A DNA stretch of 64,000 nt from Mortierella sp. BCC40632 (Eukaryota; Mortierellomycota; Mortierellomycetes; Mortierellales; Mortierellaceae): positions 2,485,501-2,549,500 of the forward strand of contig WAEK01000004.1 of NCBI GenBank assembly GCA_011634665.1. Reading direction: 5' to 3'. Shown in pieces: positions 46,888 through 56,214 of this stretch. The position numbers were made by a program, and so were the translations under genes. The notes below the pieces were generated by a model. That model did no database searches, was not told where the DNA came from, and saw only the letters and a list, made by a program, of their open reading frames with translations. Numbering within the stretch: position 1 is the first letter of the stretch; each line of letters opens with the position of its first letter.

Positions 46888-49002
46888 TTAAAACAAAAAG
46901 TTTAAGAAGCTCCACGTGTTCTTGTTCTTCTCGCCCTCTTGCCTCTTTTGCCATGGTAACCCTTTAGTAGAGCCAGAGTTCTTATTTGTGGGAACCAGAT
47001 TTGCGGAATCGGGACTCTTCATGTCGATGTCATCGTCTGTGAGCTGCCTAAAGAATGACTCGTCTATGGGAGGGATACTCTCAAAACAGCCTTTGTAGTG
47101 TTGCTCAACTGCACTGGTGCAATCGATACGACTGCCCACATATGCTTTGGTTGCTACAACCGAGTTAAATCTCTCAAAGTCCAAAAAGCGAGAGGAGAGC
47201 AGGAAGGACAAGGCAGAGTATCTTGAGTATTTCATCATAATAGCCTCCATTGCTTCCGTCGGGGATGGAGCAGTAGAACGACCGTCTTGGAGATCCTGAT
47301 TACGCTTTATCAACTTTAGTCTTTCTTCCACTCTCTCCTTCCGCTCCTTCAGCCTCTCGATCTCTTCTCTATACCGCCCATGGCGAGTATGGTACCGACG
47401 AACATGGTAAACTTTGGCACAAGTGATTGCCTCACAGTGTTGAGTCGAGAAGAAGGAATCGTCGTATTCGGATGCTTGAGACTTGGACCTGACCATTCTC
47501 TCTGCATCTTCTATCCGACCCCACATACGTTCTCTCCACCGAATAGTCTCCCACCATTGGTTCCATAGAGCCTCAAAGACCAAACAATGGCTATCCGAGT
47601 CGAGGTATTGCAAGGTTTGTTCGATTTCTTGTCGCTCGCGTAAAAGGTTTTTTATGCCGACTCGAGTCTCCAGAGTTTTGAGTAAAGCTTCTCCTTGGTG
47701 GTTCATGCTGTAGAGTGTACGCTCAACATCTTTGATCGCCTCTGTCAGAAATTTATTGTGCACGTTCTCATCCGTTTCTCTCATCTTCTTGGACTTGGAT
47801 ACAAACGTTTTCGAGAGGGTCACTGGGCGGTTGACCTTGGCGGCCCAAAGAATATTGCGTATCGTGTTCATTGTGATACACTTCTTGACAGGGGTCATGA
47901 CAACGAGATGGCTGTCAATCAAAAAGTGAGGCGCAGAACATCGCTCTATGATCGGATCCAGTAACTCCATTCTCCTTTTTAAAGTGGAGTCGAAACCCTT
48001 GTTTTCGGGATGCAGATGTGCATAGTTGACTCGGGTATGGACAAAGGCCACATTATCACAGAGTCCAGGGATCACGTCCATGTATGCCTTGATCGTAGAA
48101 AGAAACTCGGATCGGAATGTGGCAGTAGGGACCACGATGATCACTTGATGGATCTCATTCAGCCCTTTGATTTCCTCGAGGACCTTTGCAACATGAAGTT
48201 CATCTTGAGGGTTGGAGTCACCAAACCCTGGTGTGTCATATATGTTGAATCGGCACATGCGTGTCTTCAATGACACTGGACAACTGAGGATAGTATCTCT
48301 TTTGCAAAGAAGGGTCTCAAATTGTTCGTAATCGAGTTCCTGGAGTGCATTACGGTAATTGATTGGATGACCGGTTGTAGAGTACGTTTTCTGGTGTGGA
48401 CCTCCGTTTTCTGAACGCATGGTGTAGACCATGTATTGAGGCAGTGTTGTAGATATTTCGGACTTGATAACATCTATTGTGCGGGTGCTCATCATTGACC
48501 CAGAGGCAGTAGCATCGGTTTGAAGTGCAGGATTTGAATAGCTCCTGATGGCATCGATTAAGGAAGTCTTTCCAGAGTGAGCCCCGCCGAGTACGAGGAT
48601 GTTGATTTCGCCGCCGCCAGAACTGACCGAGACCTTCTCTTCAGAGGAAAGGGTGAGAGTCTCAAGGTGATCCATCAGAGATTCAGTGAGGGTCTCGGTT
48701 TCGGATTGGGTGTCCATCATAACATCTCGTTCGTAACCAACTAGTGGTACTTGTTCGAATTGGCTATTGAGAGCCTTTACCGGGAAAACGGACTTGACTT
48801 GCGACCCTGCAATACCGTTGCTATAGGCCAAGTTTTCGTCCTAAGAGCCCTCCCCCCCCCACACACACACACCACAAAAATCTCAAGGTTTGGTCAAAAA
48901 AAAAAAAAAAAAAACTCTTACTGTCAAAAGGAAGGTAGCATCTTTGGTAGAGATCAAATCCAAGGAACTTACAAAATACTGGACTTCAGCGAACTGTGAC
49001 AT
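46888..49002 (-). CDS. P-loop GTPase paralogue 1 (660 aa)
   Basis: First of a five-gene family of P-loop GTPases. Exons: 49002-48973 (MSQFAEVQYF) and 48840-46888. GTPase motifs: G1 GGAHSGKT at about residues 95-102, G3 in YDTPGFGDSN, and a G4-like VHTRVNYAHLHP. After the G domain comes a long helical, charged region with conserved WNQWWETIRWRERMWGRIED and RRYHTRHGRYREEIERLKER (coiled coil). The C-terminus is short and hydrophobic (WSFLNFLF), possibly membrane-binding. The family recalls AIG1/GIMAP-type GTPases by motif spacing, but I cannot assign it firmly. Motifs appear intact, so GTP binding is likely. The 30-nt first exon and its intron match those of paralogues 2-4. Confidence 0.75.
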
Positions 49003-49039
49003 GGATGAAGCAGGGGTGCGATTGATATCTACTTTGGTT

Positions 49040-49053
49040 CAAGTGTATAAGTA
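49040..49053 (-). promoter_or_regulatory. Shared core-promoter motif, GTPase paralogue 1
   Basis: On the minus strand TACTTATACACTTG, about 38-51 bases before the start codon; the same motif precedes paralogues 2, 3 and 4. TATA-like by composition. Confidence 0.65.
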
Positions 49054-49162
49054 TGCAAGACGTTCTGAGTAGCGGAGTAGTAGGAGACCTAATCTGATGA
49101 CTGTAGCTAACGCTTGCTTTAAGAAAAAAAAAAAAAAAAAAAAAAAAAACGAGTATGATCGC

Positions 49163-49187
49163 ATGCTTCGCCTTTGACGAAACCTCC
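49163..49187 (+). repeat. TGCTTCGCC spacer element, copy 1
   Basis: ATGCTTCGCC then TTTGACGAAACCTCC; one of ten related elements in the GTPase spacers. Confidence 0.6.
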
Positions 49188-49192
49188 TAAGC

Positions 49193-49217
49193 ATGCTTCG
49201 CCCCGCATGAACTCCCC
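49193..49217 (+). repeat. TGCTTCGCC spacer element, copy 2
   Basis: ATGCTTCGCC then CCGCATGAACTCCCC, in direct repeat with copy 1. Confidence 0.65.
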
Positions 49218-49398
49218 GCCCCTGCCCCTTTTTTTTTTTTTTTTCGAGTTTTCTATGCTCCGTCCCACCCAATCAAGGGGCAAAAAAAAAAAAAAAGCTG
49301 GTGGTTAGGAGAAACAAGCCAAGGGATACAACATAGATTTGCTCCTACCAGAATCACCTAGTCCTCGAGCTATGCAAGGTAGGGGAGGTTGTGACCCT

Positions 49399-49437
49399 TG
49401 CTTCGCCCATATCTTGATGTATCTCCCGACTCCCGCG
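49399..49437 (+). repeat. TGCTTCGCC spacer element, copy 3
   Basis: TGCTTCGCCCATATC followed by ATCTCCCGACTCCCGCG. The surrounding 60 bases resemble those around 60072. Confidence 0.65.
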
Positions 49438-50041
49438 TGTGAAAAAAAAAAAAAAAAAAAAAAAAATCTGAATCGGTGATCAGTCAGCGTAGATGACTAG
49501 ATACACTCTTGGGGGGGGGTGGAAGGGTATCGGTCCCGCAAAATAGCATCCAAGTCAGCCCAGCCTTCTAAGAAGAGAAGAAGAGCAATGTTTTTTTTTT
49601 ATAGGTCAGGTTGGGTCAAGCAATCTTCCCGCGGTCCCTGAACCTAAAACCCTCGCCCTAACCTTTTCTACTAGCGTCTTGACAGAATCCTCCTCATTTC
49701 ACTCTCTCCTTCTGACTTCTTTTGTTCGCCTGCTTAATGCCCACCTTTTTTGTAGATATGGATAGTCACTTAGCGTATCTTTTCCTAGCCATCGCGGCCA
49801 CTCTTCGCGGCAAGACTTGGACGTGGCGTGGTGGTCACTTGGTGCATACAGGGGGACAAAGTAGTGCTCTCTCATTTGACCCACTGCAATATCAGGCTTT
49901 TTTTTTTTTTTTTTTTTTCTTAGATGACCTTTTTTTTAATTTGGTCCGCTGATTGTCCACGCCATCTGTCTTTAGTAAGGCTCAAACTACAAGCTATTGA
50001 GAATTTACTCCGGCAAAAGTAATACAACATCCCTGATGGCT

Positions 50042-52203
50042 TTAATTTGTTTGAAGAATAGACTTGACTATCATTCTGAGTATAAAACTTTCTTCTTGCG
50101 TCGCCTGCACAATTCTACTAAAGAACCCACCCTCTCTTTGGACCTCTGTTGCTGGTTGTTTGTGATCCGACTCATTTTCAATTCTCTCAGGCTTCATGAG
50201 CTGCTCGAGAACCGACTCGCTTATGTGAGGAATATCTCCAAGACGACTCTGGTAGAAACTCTCCACAGAGCGTGTCCATTCTTCAGTACTTTCCAAGTAC
50301 GCTTCAGGAGAGACGAGCGAGAAAAAGTCTTCGAAACACATGAACTGAGAAGAGATCATGAAATTCAAAGCAGCATATCTTGAATGATTCCTCATATGGG
50401 TTCGCATCAGTTCACATGGGATTGGGGCCTTCATCAGACCATCCTGGAACTTTTGGTCCTGCTTTTTCAACTCGAGGCTTCTCTCTATCTCTTCCTTTCG
50501 TCTCCAGAGTTCATCGACCTCTTCATTGTAAAACTCTCGACAGATCTTGTACCGACGAACATGACAAAGTCCTGGGCCAGTTAATGACTCACGGTGTTGG
50601 GTCGATTCTACTAGGTCACCATTTCTTGTAATCAGACATCTGCATCTGAAGGATTTCTCCTTTGCTGTCGGTCCACAGGCCTGAGCCTCGCTCTCGGCCT
50701 CTTCTATCCGGTCCCGTAAATGATCTTTCCATAAGGGGGTCTCCCACCACTGGTCCCATAGAGTCTCAAATACCAAACGACGGTTTTCTGTGGTGAGTAG
50801 TTGCAAGCACCAATCGATCCCCTGTCGCTCACGAAAAAGACTTTGGATGTCGAGCTGGGTCTCCAAGACTTGGCGAAGCTCTCCTTCGGTGTGGTCCATT
50901 TTGAGCAGTGCCTCCTTCTCAGATTCTATCCTCTTTAGGAACACGTCGTACACTGTTTTATGGATTTTCCTCATCTTTTCAGTCTTGCAGATCAAAGTTG
51001 TCGAGAGAGATACTGGATGGTTGAACCTTGCAGCCCATAGGATACTGCGTATTGTGTTCATGGTGATGCATCTCTGTAATGGCTTTAGTCGAGAAAAGTT
51101 ATTGTTGGTTAGAAAATGAGGTGCGGAATCTCGGCCGATGATTTGCTCCAGTCTCTCCTTTCTCCTTTTCAGTGTTGGAATGAAATCCTCGATTTCAGGA
51201 TGCAACTTTTCATAATCAACTTGAGTGTGAACAAAGGCTACAATGTCACGGAACTCGGGAATTATATCCATATATGCCTTGAGTGTGGAGACAAATTTGT
51301 TATGGAATACAGAAATAGGAACCATGACAAGCACCTGATGAATCTTGTCCAATGTTTTGATCTGCTCTAGGACATTTGCAACGTGGAGTTCATCTGGAAA
51401 TTTTGGGTCGTCTAGCATAGGAGCCTGTAGGATATTGAAACGATAGAGACGTGGTTTGGATGACAAGGGACCGCTGAGGATAGCCTTTCTTTCGGTGAGA
51501 GATTCCTCAAAATTCTTGTGAATAGAGTTGTGGAGTCTGTCGCGATAACAGATCGGTTCTTCGTCCGTTGGAACTAAAATCACCTTGCGAGGTGTTACTT
51601 TTTGTTCACGACCAGGATGGACTACATATTGAGGGAGATTCGTGGATACACCATGCTTGACAATGGCGCCATGAGCGGCTTGATGACTAGAGTGAGTAGC
51701 GGACTTGTTTGTGTACGTAGAGCAGGCACCAGGTTCTTGAGTGGAACAGGTGCTTGACTCGATTGTGTGCGTGGGACCGATATAGTTTTTAATTACATCG
51801 AGAAAGGCGTCTCTCTCGGCCAAATTCTCTCCAAGTAGGAGAAGGTTGATTTCATCAACACTGGTTTCCTCTTGAGTTTTTTCTTCGAGAGGTTTCGGAT
51901 GGGGTCCGGCCTTGATTGGAAAGTTGTCATGTGCGTCTAGCCTGTTGCCAGGAGTAGATGCTTGACTCATATGATCATTTTGAAGCTCTCCACGAGAACC
52001 TAGAGCAGCCCTATAATCTACAATGTCGAAACTAGATTCAGCAGAAGAGCTGTAATCCTCTTCCTATAGCCCATGAAACAAAGTGAACAGAGAAAAATGA
52101 GTCTCTGCTCAGTCAGGCCTGTTTTTGTAGAGTAAAAGCATTCCGCTAGAAAAAAAAGCTAAGCCTAGGGACTTACATAAAGTGTTTCGTTGTAGGAAGA
52201 CAT
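50042..52203 (-). CDS. P-loop GTPase paralogue 2, nucleotide-binding motifs lost (682 aa)
   Basis: Tandem paralogue with the same gene structure: exon 1 52203-52177 (MSSYNETLY) and exon 2 52063-50042. The G1 motif, GxxxxGKS in paralogues 4 and 5, is here GENLAERD (about residues 87-94), lacking the Gly-Lys-Ser. G3 DTPG is replaced by ILQAPMLDD. The G4-like VHTQVDYEKLHPEI is kept, as are the helical region (WDQWWETPLWKDHLRDRIEE) and the second half (RRYKICREFYNEEVDELWRR). So the frame is intact over 683 codons but the protein cannot bind GTP in the usual way: a pseudo-GTPase, not a pseudogene. It ends GGFFSRIVQATQEE and a hydrophobic tail. Confidence 0.75.
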
Positions 52204-52235
52204 AGTAGTGAGGAAGCGAGAAAGACTCTTGAGTC

Positions 52236-52249
52236 TAAGCGTATAAGTA
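52236..52249 (-). promoter_or_regulatory. Shared core-promoter motif, GTPase paralogue 2
   Basis: Minus strand TACTTATACGCTTA, 33-46 bases before the start codon; equivalent to the motif of paralogues 1, 3 and 4. Confidence 0.65.
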
Positions 52250-52412
52250 CGCAGAACGCATTGAACAGCAGATTAAAAGTGGACCTCAGGAGTTACCCCC
52301 GATGAGTGCTTGGTTTATGCAACTCTGTTTTTTTTTTTCTTTTTCACTTTCTTTTTTTCTTGTTTTTTATTTTTCCTCTCTCTGTTTTTCTTTTCCACGC
52401 TCCGCCCTTTCT

Positions 52413-52440
52413 GCGCTTCGCCATGCATGAAAATCTCCCG
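52413..52440 (+). repeat. TGCTTCGCC spacer element, copy 4
   Basis: GCGCTTCGCCATGCATGAAA followed by ATCTCCCG; close to the consensus. Confidence 0.7.
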
Positions 52441-52966
52441 TATTTTTTGGTTGCACTTTCCCATGCTATCCGGCAAAAAGAGCGACAGCTGGGAGAATCA
52501 GACAAGGAGTCAAGGCAAAAAAAAAAAAGTTCGAGCTCATTACCACACGTTATGCAAGGCTGAAAACGGAGCTTGGATCTCAAGTCTTTGTACTTCTGGC
52601 CGAGTTTACGCTACAGATGAGTCTTCAAGCAAGTCATTTTTTTTTCTGTCTTACTCCCTAAATCAGGTTGGTTCACTCGGCGCCAATCTACAGCTCTATG
52701 ACATCTATCCTCTCCCTTCCTTTTTTTTTTTTTTTTTTTTTCCTCTCATTTCTCAGACATGTGGGATTATCTACTTTTTACACAGAGACGGTTTATTCCC
52801 GATACGCCATACCAGTGGGAACACATCCAAGATCATTTCACCCCCCCCTCCCCTCTTCCCCTGAGCGACTTGTCATCAACTGATCCAAAATATGCTTTTC
52901 TTTTGATGGGTCACTCGTCCTATTCAAAAAAAAAAAGGAGAACCACACTCCTCATTCTGATCTCGT

Positions 52967-52980
52967 GCTATGCTTCGCCC
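52967..52980 (+). repeat. TGCTTCGCC spacer element, copy 5 (short)
   Basis: GCTATGCTTCGCCC, only the core is kept. Confidence 0.5.
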
Positions 52981-53057
52981 ACTTTTTTTTACCAACATTC
53001 TCTCCTCTTCTCTCCCTCCTTCCTTTCTTTTTTTTTTTTATTTATTCATAGAGCTTT

Positions 53058-55324
53058 CTACGGATTCGGAGTAGACCGACTGCTACGAGAGTACGCGTTG
53101 TCGCGTCCCTTTGGAAGAAAATCACTAGGCGAATTGTTGAAAAAAGAAGCAATGCCTGAGCTACCGATAGAGAGAAGTTTTACTATACCTCCTTTGTCAT
53201 TGTCCTTGTCCTGGTCATTGCCCTTGTTATTGCTCTGGCCCTTGTCATTGCTCTGGCCCTTATCCTTGCCCTCATCATGACCCTTGTCCTTGTCCTGGTC
53301 ACCTCCTCTTTTCTTTGTCGGGAATAAACTTGTGGGAATTAACCAATCAAAGGGAGTTCCTCCTGTAGATTGAATAGGATCAGAGTCATTCTCGTCAATT
53401 TCAGGACTCATGAGTTCCATGAGGATTTTCTCATCGATGGCAGGGATGTTTTCTACATTGGCTTGATAGTACCCCTCAACTGCGCGTGCACAGCTGGCAG
53501 GGCTACCGATGTACACCCCAGTGGTCACCACCGAAGTAAAGTCATCAAGACTCAAAAATCGAGAGGCGAGTAAAAAAGTCAGGGCCTTGTGTTTCGAATG
53601 TTGAACCATGATGTGTTGAGCATCTGGGGATGGTGTCAGAACCCTGGGATCGTTTAGGGCGACTCTTGTTGCCATCTTTCTTTTCTCTTCCAGTTCTTCC
53701 TTTCGTTTCCAAAGACTCTTGATCTCTTCTTGGTGGCGTTCATGAAGGTGTTGATATCGACGGACATGACTGAAGCCGGGGCCGGCTAAAGTATCAAAGA
53801 TTTGTTTCGAGGCCATGGGCTCATACAGTTTGTTTGGCTCCCTATTGTTTTGATCCTTGGCTTCCAACTCAAGGATCTGTCTTTCGATTTTGCTACTCTC
53901 GCTAGGGATCTCCCACCATTGGTTCCACAGGGCTTCAAAGGTCAGACAGTAGTCATCCGATTCCAGTAATAACAAGGTCTGGTCGATATCTTGTCGCTCT
54001 CGCCAAAGGTTCTGGATTTCGAGCTGAGTCTTAAAGGTTTGATTGGCGATCCCTCTCTCAGCTGGTTCGAATCTGGAGAGTGTCACTTCCATTGATTCAA
54101 TCATCTTCAGAAGTGTGCTTCGTACAGTATTGTCAATTTCTCTCATCTTCTTTGTCTTGGAGATCATTGTTGTCGACAGGTTCACAGGTTGGTTGAACTT
54201 GGCAACATTCAGGATATCATGGATTGTGTTCAAGGTGATACATTTCTGAACCGGCTTCAAGACGTCGAGAGAGCTATGGATGAGGAAGTGAGGAGCCGAC
54301 ATTCGCCCTACGATATCCCCCAGAACCACCATTCTTCTTTTCAATGTAGGACCGAATTCATCGATTTTGGGATGCAACTTAGCATAGTTGACCTGAGTAT
54401 GAACAAAGGCTACGATGTCACGGAACCCAGGAACTACATCCATATATGTTTCGAGTACCGAGGTAAGTCCGGGCGTGAAGGCAACAGGAGGGATCATGAT
54501 AATCACTTGGTGAATCTTTTCTATCTTTTTGATCTGCTTGAGAACGTTTGCAACATGGAATCCGTCCTGGGAATTTGTGTCGCTAAAGTCGGGTGTCTCG
54601 TATATGTTGTATTGATATTCACCCGATTCCCTTGAAACGGGATATCCGAGAAAACGACGTTTCTCCAGGAGAAAGTCATCAAACAACTCATAGTCGGGTT
54701 CCTGGAGGGCCTGACGGTAATTGATTGGACAGCTGTCTGAGGAAGACATATGGTGAGATGACTCCTCTCCCACTGAATAACTGACATAGGCTTCGTACTG
54801 AGGTAGAGTCGTAGATATCTCGTGCTTGATTACCTCTCCCGAATGAGGACTCGTCCTTGATTCGATGGTAGTATTATCAAACTGATATTCAGGATCTGAA
54901 TAGCCCCGGATAGCCTCAATAAAGGCTCCCTTTCCTGATATACTGTCCCCCAGTAAGAGGATGTTGACTTCGTTGCCATTAGTACAAAGTGGAGCCTTCA
55001 TCTTGGGCAAAAGTGTCTCATGAGGCCGCTGTGGGGTTCCAGCCTCGTATGGAGGATCCATTATTTCTTGAAGTTTGCAGATGATGACAGATGCTTGTTC
55101 GGACAGGCTGTCGGGAGTTCTTGCAAGTGAGACGGAGTTGGGTCGTGACCCGGCTACGCCAAAGTTACGGCCCTCAATACCCTCAATTACGAAAACAATC
55201 TCGTCCTGAGAGCTAAAAAAAAAAAAAAAAAGGTCAGAAATTGCCACTGTTGAATAAAGGCGGTCATTTCGGTAGAGACCAAGTCCAGAGAACTTACCGA
55301 ATGAAAGGCACCTGGATATGACAT
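53058..55324 (-). CDS. P-loop GTPase paralogue 3, degenerate motifs (724 aa)
   Basis: Tandem paralogue: exon 1 55324-55298 (MSYPGAFHS), exon 2 55205-53058, joined at the second of two nearby AGs to keep phase 0. G1 is GDSISGKG (about residues 95-102): the Lys is kept but the Ser/Thr that binds magnesium is Gly. G3 DTPG is ETPD. The G4-like VHTQVNYAKLHPKI and the helical region with ALWNQWWE are kept. The C-terminus carries a low-complexity Asp/Lys/Gly/Asn repeat (GQSNDKGQSNNKGNDQDKD, encoded at 53197-53300) and then GGIVKLLSIGSSGIASFF, which may be an amphipathic membrane-binding helix. Nucleotide binding is doubtful. The intron has a T-run just before the acceptor. Confidence 0.75.
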
Positions 55325-55359
55325 GGGAGAGGCAGAATGGGTTGAGCTCCACTCAAGTG

Positions 55360-55373
55360 CAAGTGTATAAGTA
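55360..55373 (-). promoter_or_regulatory. Shared core-promoter motif, GTPase paralogue 3
   Basis: Minus strand TACTTATACACTTG, 36-49 bases before the start codon; identical to paralogue 1 and flanked by the same GCATACTTAT context. Confidence 0.7.
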
Positions 55374-55465
55374 TGCAAGGCGCTCAGGGCGGCGGAGTGC
55401 CAGAGAAAGTCTCAAGCAATTTTCGTGGTCAGTGCGAGCTTCAAGTAAACTTTAATTTTTTTCAG

Positions 55466-55487
55466 CTGCACTTCGCCCTTGGTGGAA
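55466..55487 (+). repeat. TGCTTCGCC spacer element, copy 6 (variant)
   Basis: TGCACTTCGCCCTTGGTGGAA, a divergent copy. Confidence 0.5.
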
Positions 55488-55508
55488 TTTTTTTCTGAGC
55501 TGTGCGGT

Positions 55509-55533
55509 GTGCTTCGCCTTGCATGAAATCTCT
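55509..55533 (+). repeat. TGCTTCGCC spacer element, copy 7
   Basis: GTGCTTCGCCTTGCATGAAA then TCTCT; best representative of the consensus. Confidence 0.7.
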
Positions 55534-56214
55534 CACCATGCCCTTGATGCTTCTCCTATCGTCCAGCTGAGGCACACGCACAAAAAAAAGGGATGATCAG
55601 GAAGATCAGTTATGGAACAGTCCTCGGCCTTTTCCCACTTGATGTTTTACCCACTTGATTTGAATTTCTCAACCCCTTCTTTGTTCCCCTGATCAAACTA
55701 GTCCTCTTCCCTAGAATAGGTTGGCTCATTCACCTTCGGTCTCTTGCCCAATGAACCCTCACGTCTTGGGAAGAGGACAGGTAGGTTAGAGTTAGACTTC
55801 CCACCCCTTCTCCCCTCCTTTCCTTTCACACCTCTGACTTTTGAATCAACCACTTTGCTCTGGAGAGGGTAGTTCCCGATGCGCAGTACCAACGGGAACA
55901 CTCTCAGCATATTTCAGCCCTGGGCGACTCGCCATCAAGTGAACAAATGAGTGCTACATCTCTGAAGCGGCTGAAAATTCTGCTGCTCTGAAGGGTGAGC
56001 TGATAGTTCAGGTTCTTCTTTACTCTTTTTTTTTTTTGCGCCGCTTTCTCCCGGCACACGATGTGAGGACCTCTTTTTGAGCCAGCAGAATTCTCTCTGC
56101 CGATTCTGATAGGAATAACCTAGCCTCTTGACGCGACAGATCCGTTCAATTATTTTGTGTTGCATAAACCACTTTTTTTTTTATTATTATCATTTTTTTT
56201 TTACGAATGTCCCT

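Larger units (their letters stand above)
49003..50041. other. Spacer between GTPase paralogues 1 and 2
   Basis: Carries the promoter of paralogue 1 (core motif at 49040-49053), three copies of the TGCTTCGCC element, and A/T runs at 49123-49149, 49223-49244, 49442-49466 and 49898-49918. The right end (49925-50000) resembles 46780-46870, the sequence downstream of paralogue 1. Confidence 0.6.
52204..53057. other. Spacer between GTPase paralogues 2 and 3
   Basis: Promoter of paralogue 2 (core motif 52236-52249), two TGCTTCGCC elements, and T-runs at 52720-52741 and 53027-53039. The stretch 52640-52890 matches 55690-55950, the next spacer, showing that flanks were duplicated with the genes. Confidence 0.6.
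55325..56214. other. Spacer between GTPase paralogues 3 and 4
   Basis: Promoter of paralogue 3 (core motif 55360-55373), two TGCTTCGCC elements, and the duplicated block 55690-55950 (matches 52640-52890). T-runs near 56025 and 56173. No other gene. Confidence 0.6.

Noticed and set aside
49640..49680. Telomere-like CCCTAACC stretch
   Set aside because: A single imperfect unit, not a repeat tract.
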